From contig CALMWC010000012.1 of the NCBI GenBank assembly GCA_937801655.1, positions 1-64,000 on the forward strand: a stretch of DNA of 64,000 bases. Direction: 5' to 3'. The translations under genes and the position numbers were made by a program. Positions 58,385 to 64,000 of the stretch are shown here, piece after piece. The number at the start of each line of letters is the position of its first letter. Position 1 is the stretch's first letter. The notes under the pieces are model-generated. The model saw nothing but the letters and a program-made list of their open reading frames with translations. It did no database searches and was not told the DNA's origin. The stretch comes from an uncultured Gammaproteobacteria bacterium (lineage in GTDB: Bacteria > Pseudomonadota > Gammaproteobacteria > Steroidobacterales > UBA11654).

Positions 58385-58843
58385 ATGAATTATTTAGATA
58401 AGAGTTTAGAACAAGAATTATTCAATAGTGTTGAATCACTAGGGTATGAGTTGATGGATCTTGAATTTAGTCCAATGAAGAATGGACTTAAGATTACTGT
58501 TTTCATTGATCATGATGATGGAATAGATATTGATGATTGTGTTAATACAACCAAAGAAATTTCACCTATTTTTGAGGAAGACGACTCTGAGAAGAGTTAT
58601 ATAATAGAAGTCTCGTCTCCTGGTCTTGATAGAAAGCTTATCAATAAAGAACATTTTGATAAATTTATAGGAAAAACTATTAAAATTAAGTTAAAAACAA
58701 AATTACAAGATCGAAAGAATTTTAAAGGTCAGTTATTAAATAGAATTAAAAATATCATAACGATACAAGATCATGATAATAAAGAAATAGAAATTGATCT
58801 TAAACTAATTGATATATGTAGAATTGTTCCAGTATTTAAATAA
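58385..58843 (+). CDS. rimP: Ribosome maturation factor RimP
   Basis: A 152-residue 30S assembly factor. 'ESLGYELMDLEFSPMKNGLKITVFIDHDDGIDIDDCV' and 'YIIEVSSPGLDRKL' are the conserved parts of the two domains. Ribosome site AGG sits next to the U-tract of the upstream terminator. 13 nt before nusA. Confidence 0.95.
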   Translation: MNYLDKSLEQELFNSVESLGYELMDLEFSPMKNGLKITVFIDHDDGIDIDDCVNTTKEISPIFEEDDSEKSYIIEVSSPGLDRKLINKEHFDKFIGKTIKIKLKTKLQDRKNFKGQLLNRIKNIITIQDHDNKEIEIDLKLIDICRIVPVFK

Positions 58844-58856
58844 AAGGTAAAAAAAG

Positions 58857-60377
58857 ATGGGTTTAGAAATAATTAGAGTGGTTGACGCAGTCTCAGAGAC
58901 TAAAGATATGGATAGAGAAATTATATTTGAAGCTATAGAAAATGCTCTTGAATCTGCTACTAAGAAAAAATACGATTATAACCTTGATGTTAAGGTGAAA
59001 ATTGACAGGTTAACTGGGGATTATGAGACCTACAGGAGGTGGATGGTTTTTGCAGATGAATCAAGAGACTTAGAGGATCCAGATATTGAATTGAGAATGA
59101 TCGATGCTATTGATATCAACAAAGACGCACAACCAGGAGAATATGTTGAAGAGGCAATTGAATCTGTAGATTTTGATAGAATTGGTGCACAAATTGCTAA
59201 ACAAGTTATAGTTCAAAAAGTTAGAGAAGCTGAAAAACAAAAAACAATAGAACAGTATAAAGATAAAGTAGGGGAAGTGATTAGTGGAGTAGTCAAACGA
59301 ATGGATAGAAATGGCTTCTATGTTGACATAGGTAACAATGCTGAAGCCTTTCTACCCAGAAAAGAAATGATACCTAAAGAGGCCTTGAGGCCACAAGACA
59401 GGATTAAATCTATTCTTAAAGCTATCAATGATGATTTAAAAGGGCCGCCATTATTATTATCTAGGGTCATGCCAGAATTCTTAATAGAATTGTTTAAAGT
59501 TGAAGTGCCTGAAATTACACAAAACCTTATAACGATAGAAGGTGCCTCGAGAGATCCTGGACTTCGAGCAAAAATAGCTGTCCATTCAGAAGACAAGAAA
59601 ATAGATGCTGTTGGTGCGTGTGTTGGAATGAGGGGATCTAGAGTTCAATCAGTATCAAATGAACTTAATGGAGAAAGAATAGATATCATCCTATGGTCCA
59701 ATAATAATGCTCAATTTGTCGTTAATGCAATGTCACCAGCTAATGTTGTATCTATCATAGTGGATGAAGAAAAAAATAGTATGGATATTGCGGTGGAAGA
59801 AGCAAAACTATCTCAGGCTATAGGTAGAGGCGGGCAAAATATAAGACTAGCGAGCGAACTAACTGGGTGGAAACTTAATGTCCTAAGTGAAACTGAAGCA
59901 TTAGAAAAGGATGATGAGGAAATAAAAGATAATGCTCAAATATTCGTAGAAAAATTATCTGTAGGAGAAGATGTTGCCACTTTATTAGCCCAAGAAGGAT
60001 TTTCTACTATTGATCAAGTTGCATATGTGCCTATCAATGAATTAGAAAAAATTGATGGTTTTGATGAAGCTCTAGTGAATGAATTAAGAGAAAGGGCTCA
60101 GGACCAACTTCTTGTTGAAGCAATTACAACTGAAGAAAACCTTGAAGAAAATGGTCCATCAGAAAATTTAATAGAATTAGAATCTGTAACTGAATCTATC
60201 GCTTATGCTTTAGCCAGAAATGGAATTAATGATAAAGATACTCTTGCTGAACAATCCATAGATGACTTAATAGACATTGATGAAATTGATGAAACACTTG
60301 CAGGAGAAATTATTTTAGAAGCTAGAAAAGAATGGTTTGAAAAAGGTGAGATAACAACTAACCAGCAAGAAGATTAA
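58857..60377 (+). CDS. nusA: Transcription termination/antitermination protein NusA
   Basis: A 506-residue RNA polymerase-binding factor. N-terminal domain 1-125, S1 domain near 135-200 ('GEVISGVVKRMDRNGFYVDIGNNAEAFLP'), two KH domains ('GACVGMRGSRVQSV', 'LSQAIGRGGQNIRLASELTGW'), and two acidic C-terminal helix-hairpin-helix repeats. Ribosome site AAAAGGT precedes the ATG. Central gene of the translation/transcription operon. Confidence 0.97.
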   Translation: MGLEIIRVVDAVSETKDMDREIIFEAIENALESATKKKYDYNLDVKVKIDRLTGDYETYRRWMVFADESRDLEDPDIELRMIDAIDINKDAQPGEYVEEAIESVDFDRIGAQIAKQVIVQKVREAEKQKTIEQYKDKVGEVISGVVKRMDRNGFYVDIGNNAEAFLPRKEMIPKEALRPQDRIKSILKAINDDLKGPPLLLSRVMPEFLIELFKVEVPEITQNLITIEGASRDPGLRAKIAVHSEDKKIDAVGACVGMRGSRVQSVSNELNGERIDIILWSNNNAQFVVNAMSPANVVSIIVDEEKNSMDIAVEEAKLSQAIGRGGQNIRLASELTGWKLNVLSETEALEKDDEEIKDNAQIFVEKLSVGEDVATLLAQEGFSTIDQVAYVPINELEKIDGFDEALVNELRERAQDQLLVEAITTEENLEENGPSENLIELESVTESIAYALARNGINDKDTLAEQSIDDLIDIDEIDETLAGEIILEARKEWFEKGEITTNQQED

Positions 60378-60395
60378 AATAAGGAATCAAATATA

Positions 60396-62834
60396 ATGTC
60401 AACAACAACTGTATCAAAATTATCACTAGCACTTAAAATATCAAGCGATAAGCTGATTAGCCAATTAAAAGATGCAGGCATTGAAGTAGACAATGAAGAT
60501 TCAGTTATTTCGAATGATCAAAAACTCCTTCTTTTAAATCATTTGAGAGGAAGTCATGGTACCTCTAAGATGACATCTTCTCCAAAAAAACTAACGGTAA
60601 ATAGGAGATCACAGAGTGAGCTTAAACTTTCTGGCGGATTTGGAACGACAAGAACTGTTAATGTGGAAGTCAGAAAAAAAAGAACTTATCTCAATAAAGA
60701 CTCATTATTGGAAGAAGCAAAAAAAGAAGCATTAGAGGAAGAAGCAAAATCAAAAGAATTAGAACAAGAAAGAATTGAGCAAGAAAAACTCAATGAAATA
60801 GAAAAAGAAAAAAAACAAACAAAAGAACAAGTAAATGAAGTTGCAGATAATCTTTTAGAAGAAAACAATCAAGAGCAGGTTATTCAAGAACCACAAAAAG
60901 ATAAATCTGCTAATAGTAAAAATAAGAAAAGGAAAAAAACAAAACAATTTGATAATGGTTCTTTTGCAATGAAAGAACTTCATGTTTCAGGTAAAGTTAA
61001 AAAAAGAAAAAAACGTCAGGTAAGACGTACGCTTAACGTTACCTCATTGGATCAGGGGCAAGGTTTTGAGAAACCAAGCACACCAGTAATCAAAGAAGTT
61101 AAAATTCCTAAATTCATATCACCACAGGAGATAGCTCAAAAACTCTCTATAAAAGTAGGTGAAGTAATCACAATAATGATGAAACAAGGAATTATGTCTA
61201 GTGGAAATGATCCTTTAGACCAAGATACTGCAATACTACTAGTTGAAGAAATGGGTCATAAAGCAATTATTATGGATGAAAGATCAGCAGAAGACTCATT
61301 ATTTGAATCACAGGTAAATACTAATGAATCATTTGAAAGACCACCTGTCGTTACAATTATGGGTCATGTTGATCATGGTAAAACTTCTCTTCTTGATTAT
61401 ATTAGAAAAACAAAAGTAACAGAATCAGAAGCAGGCGGGATAACTCAACATATTGGTGCATACTCTATAGAATATAATGATAAGACTATAACTTTTTTAG
61501 ACACACCTGGTCATGCAGCATTTACACAAATGAGAGCAAGAGGGGCCAATGTTACTGATATAGTAATTCTTGTTGTTGCGGCTGATGATGGAGTAAAGCC
61601 TCAAACTATTGAAGCAATAGAGCATGCAAAATTAGCAAAAGTTCCTTTAATTGTAGCAATAAATAAAATAGATAAACCAGGGATTGATTTAGAAAAAGTT
61701 AAATCAGAGCTCATTTCAAATGAAGTAATTCCAGAAGAACTAGGGGGTGATTATTTATTTGTGAATGTTTCAGCTATCAGTGGTGAAGGGGTTGATACTT
61801 TATTAGAAACAATTCTTTTGCAAACGGAAATACTAGATTTAAAGGCGCCAAACGAAGGTAGATCTATTGGAACAGTCATTGAATCGGGTGTTGAAAGTGG
61901 CAAAGGTGCTGTAGCAACAATTTTAATTCGAGAAGGGAAATTAAAAAAAGGTGATTTAATTATAGTTGGTGAAGAATCTGGTAAGGCTAGAATTCTTATT
62001 AATGAAGAAAATAAAGATTTAGAATTTGTTCTACCATCCATGCCGGTCAAAGTTTATGGACTCTCAGCAGCTCCTAACTCTGGTGATGAAATGAGAGTAA
62101 TAGATACTGAAAGACAAGCAAAAGATATTGCTATTCAAAGAAAACAAAATAACAGAACAAATACTTTAAATGAACAACAAGTCCTTAAAATGAAAAATTT
62201 TATGGAGAATCCAGATAGTGGTGAATTAAAATCTATACCTATCATGATTAAGGCAGATGTTCATGGAAGCTCAGAAGCTATTAAAGACTCTCTGATGAAA
62301 TTATCCACAGAAGAGATTCATATTGATATTGTTTCTTCTGGAGTTGGTGGGATTAATGAATCTGATATAAACCTTGCTGAAGCATCAAATGCATTCATTA
62401 TAGGCTTCAATGTAAGGGCAGATAATACGGCAAAGAAGTCCATTAAGAATTCATCAGTTGATATTAAGTATTACAGCATAATCTATGAAACTATAGATGA
62501 TATTTCAAATATGATTAAAGGCTTAGCTGCTCCTGTAATAAAGGAAGAAATTTGCGGTATAGCAGAAGTAAGAGATATTTTTGACTCACCAAAGATAGGC
62601 AAAATAGCTGGATGCTTAGTGCTTGAAGGCAGTGTCATTAAATCTAATCCTATTAGAGTTCTTAGAGATAATACTGTTATATTCGAAGGTGAATTAGAAT
62701 CACTAAGAAGATTCAAAGATGATGTAAAAGATGTAAAGTCTGGTACAGAATGTGGAATCGGTGTTAAAAACTATAATGATATTAAAGCGGGCGACCAAAT
62801 TGAATGCTTTAGAAATATCGAAGTTAAAGTATAA
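60396..62834 (+). CDS. infB: Translation initiation factor IF-2
   Basis: An 812-residue GTPase that brings fMet-tRNA to the 30S subunit. IF2-N subdomain, long Glu/Lys-rich linker (about 110-200), second N domain, then G1 'GHVDHGKTS', G3 'DTPGHAAF', G4 'NKID' and domains II-IV. The initiator tRNA gene lies upstream in the same locus. Stop directly abuts rbfA. Confidence 0.97.
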   Translation: MSTTTVSKLSLALKISSDKLISQLKDAGIEVDNEDSVISNDQKLLLLNHLRGSHGTSKMTSSPKKLTVNRRSQSELKLSGGFGTTRTVNVEVRKKRTYLNKDSLLEEAKKEALEEEAKSKELEQERIEQEKLNEIEKEKKQTKEQVNEVADNLLEENNQEQVIQEPQKDKSANSKNKKRKKTKQFDNGSFAMKELHVSGKVKKRKKRQVRRTLNVTSLDQGQGFEKPSTPVIKEVKIPKFISPQEIAQKLSIKVGEVITIMMKQGIMSSGNDPLDQDTAILLVEEMGHKAIIMDERSAEDSLFESQVNTNESFERPPVVTIMGHVDHGKTSLLDYIRKTKVTESEAGGITQHIGAYSIEYNDKTITFLDTPGHAAFTQMRARGANVTDIVILVVAADDGVKPQTIEAIEHAKLAKVPLIVAINKIDKPGIDLEKVKSELISNEVIPEELGGDYLFVNVSAISGEGVDTLLETILLQTEILDLKAPNEGRSIGTVIESGVESGKGAVATILIREGKLKKGDLIIVGEESGKARILINEENKDLEFVLPSMPVKVYGLSAAPNSGDEMRVIDTERQAKDIAIQRKQNNRTNTLNEQQVLKMKNFMENPDSGELKSIPIMIKADVHGSSEAIKDSLMKLSTEEIHIDIVSSGVGGINESDINLAEASNAFIIGFNVRADNTAKKSIKNSSVDIKYYSIIYETIDDISNMIKGLAAPVIKEEICGIAEVRDIFDSPKIGKIAGCLVLEGSVIKSNPIRVLRDNTVIFEGELESLRRFKDDVKDVKSGTECGIGVKNYNDIKAGDQIECFRNIEVKV

Positions 62835-63194
62835 ATGCCTAATGACTTTTCAATTAATAAGCGGATTGAGGTAAAGATACATCGTATTATTAGTGAAGCA
62901 ATAAGTCTTAAAATAAAAGATAATAGACTTAAGAAAATTATCATCACTGAAGTTAATCTTAGTAGAGATCTAGGTTATGCAAAAATTTACTACACTTCTC
63001 TTGATCAAAACTATCAGAAAAAAGACAACAAAGATCTTTTAAACAAAGCATCTGGGTTTTTAAGAAAAGAAATTAGTAATAAACTATCAATAAAAAAAGT
63101 CCCACAACTTACCTTTATATTCGATACAAAAGAAGAAGAAGCTAATCATATAAATAAGTTAATAGATTCTGCAATTAAGAATGACAAGAAATAA
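62835..63194 (+). CDS. rbfA: Ribosome-binding factor A
   Basis: A 119-residue KH-type factor for 16S 5' end maturation. 'RIEVKIHRIISEAISLKIKDNRLKKIIITEVNLSRDLGYAKIYY' and 'QLTFIFDTKEEEANHINKLID' are diagnostic. Overlaps truB by 14 nt. Confidence 0.94.
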   Translation: MPNDFSINKRIEVKIHRIISEAISLKIKDNRLKKIIITEVNLSRDLGYAKIYYTSLDQNYQKKDNKDLLNKASGFLRKEISNKLSIKKVPQLTFIFDTKEEEANHINKLIDSAIKNDKK

Positions 63195-63987
63195 TATAAA
63201 TGGGATATTTTTGTTTGATAAGCATTCAAAAATCACCTCCAATAGTGCATTACAAAAAGTAAAGAATATTTTTGGTGCTAATAAAGCAGGGCATTCAGGT
63301 ACTCTCGATCCATTGGCTACAGGACTTCTTCCTATATGTTTTGGCGAAGCAACAAAAGTTTCCTCTTATTTATTACATTCGTCTAAAACCTATGTTGTGA
63401 CAGCAAAACTAGGAGAGATAACAGATACAGGTGATTCCGAGGGAAGAACTATTGATACTAAAAGGATATCTAAATTGAGTCAGTCTGATTTTAAAAAACA
63501 TCTTGACTCATTTTTAGGTGAATCATTACAAAAACCTCCTATGTTTTCTGCTGTAAAGGTTAATGGTAAGCGACTCTATAAGTATGCACAAAAAGGAGAA
63601 ATCATTGAAAGAGATTCCAGAAAAATAAATATCTATGAAATAACATTAATTAACCTAACAGAAAAAAAGTTTGAGATTGAAGTGAAATGCAGCAAAGGAA
63701 CTTATATCAGGGTCTTAATTGAAGACATTGCAAAAAATACGGGTAATTATGCACATGTAACACGATTAAGGAGAACTAATATAGAACTTCTTGAAAATTA
63801 TCAAATGCATACCTTTATTCAAATATCTGATATGTCTAAAAATGAACTTCAGAATTGTATTCTTCCTTTGGATATAGTGTTTAAGAATATGCCTAAAATT
63901 AAAATTAATACAGACGAATCAACTAAATTTAATAACGGTCAAAACATTAAAATTGACAATGAGGAGCTAATATTGATGAAACAATAA
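63181..63987 (+). CDS. truB: tRNA pseudouridine(55) synthase TruB
   Basis: A 268-residue enzyme making psi-55 in tRNA T-arms. Catalytic Asp in 'GHSGTLDPLATGLLP', 'KPPMFSAVKVNGKRLYKYA' and 'SKGTYIRVLIEDI' are intact. The called frame stops at 63985 without a complete PUA-like end. In the -1 frame from 63963 the sequence reads GANIDETIIVYN and stays open to the window edge, which looks like a better C-terminus. Probably a one-base frame break close to the edge, with the gene continuing beyond 64000. Confidence 0.93.
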   Translation: MTRNNINGIFLFDKHSKITSNSALQKVKNIFGANKAGHSGTLDPLATGLLPICFGEATKVSSYLLHSSKTYVVTAKLGEITDTGDSEGRTIDTKRISKLSQSDFKKHLDSFLGESLQKPPMFSAVKVNGKRLYKYAQKGEIIERDSRKINIYEITLINLTEKKFEIEVKCSKGTYIRVLIEDIAKNTGNYAHVTRLRRTNIELLENYQMHTFIQISDMSKNELQNCILPLDIVFKNMPKIKINTDESTKFNNGQNIKIDNEELILMKQ

Positions 63988-64000
63988 TAGTATATAATGA

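Noticed and set aside
1-64000. Prophage, insertion sequence, toxin-antitoxin or defence system
   Set aside because: No integrase, transposase, restriction, CRISPR or phage structural genes were found; RatA here is a START-domain protein, not part of a toxin pair.

Overview
The window is an AT-rich (roughly one-third G+C by eye), gene-dense stretch of a gammaproteobacterial chromosome. The evidence is gene order: dnaX-recR, rsgA/orn, ssrA-smpB-ratA-bamE-nadK, hrcA-grpE-dnaK-dnaJ, carAB-greA-rlmE-ftsH-glmM-tpiA-secG-tRNA-Leu(GAG), nuoA-N with separate nuoC and nuoD, then tRNA-fMet-rimP-nusA-infB-rbfA-truB. Low GC, very short intergenic gaps and an accessory load of SDRs, flavin monooxygenase, DUF1330-like and DUF1838-type genes suggest a streamlined, probably marine lineage (SAR86-like or another low-GC group). 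The exact clade is my inference. Several genes usual in these neighbourhoods are absent: ybaB between dnaX and recR, recN near nadK, dapB before carA, folP before glmM.

Region 1 (1-12.7 kb) is accessory and catabolic. It carries two proteins built from duplicated dimeric alpha/beta-barrel domains, an alpha/beta hydrolase, a DUF4345 membrane protein, two SDRs, a Tat-exported HisC-like aminotransferase, a minimal MGMT domain, and a compact set: SDR, lactonase-type propeller, zinc-free MDR reductase and MFS carrier on plus, facing a flavin (Baeyer-Villiger type) monooxygenase on minus. A near-identical palindrome (GGTAATATT-N8-AATATTACC type) lies just upstream of both the plus-strand SDR operon and the minus-strand monooxygenase. 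The set therefore looks like one regulon for oxidising an alcohol to a ketone, inserting oxygen to make an ester or lactone, and hydrolysing it. No regulator gene is in the window.

Region 2 (12.7-25.8 kb) mixes housekeeping genes (dnaX, recR, rsgA, orn, prc, ssrA, smpB) with a minus-strand envelope cluster: SYLF-domain protein, Tat-type DUF1838 protein, two unnamed lipoproteins and the Prc protease. Region 3 (25.8-34 kb) holds an NSS transporter, ratA, bamE, nadK and the HrcA/GrpE/DnaK/DnaJ chaperone operon with a sigma-32-like promoter before dnaK. Region 4 (34-44 kb) is carAB to secG and tRNA-Leu. Region 5 (44-58 kb) is the full 14-gene NADH dehydrogenase (complex I) operon. Region 6 (58-64 kb) is the initiator tRNA and translation operon, running off the right edge.

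A recurrent oddity is single-base frame breaks. They occur in two accessory Tat/Sec-exported proteins, one lipoprotein, the DnaK tail, the NuoA C-terminus and probably truB. In nuoA and dnaK the break sits at a short homopolymer and the conserved or expected sequence continues in another frame, so assembly indels are the simplest explanation, with real gene decay as the alternative for the accessory genes. By contrast, an A9 run inside dnaX, with stop codons soon after it in both alternative frames, looks like a genuine programmed slippage site that makes a short gamma form.
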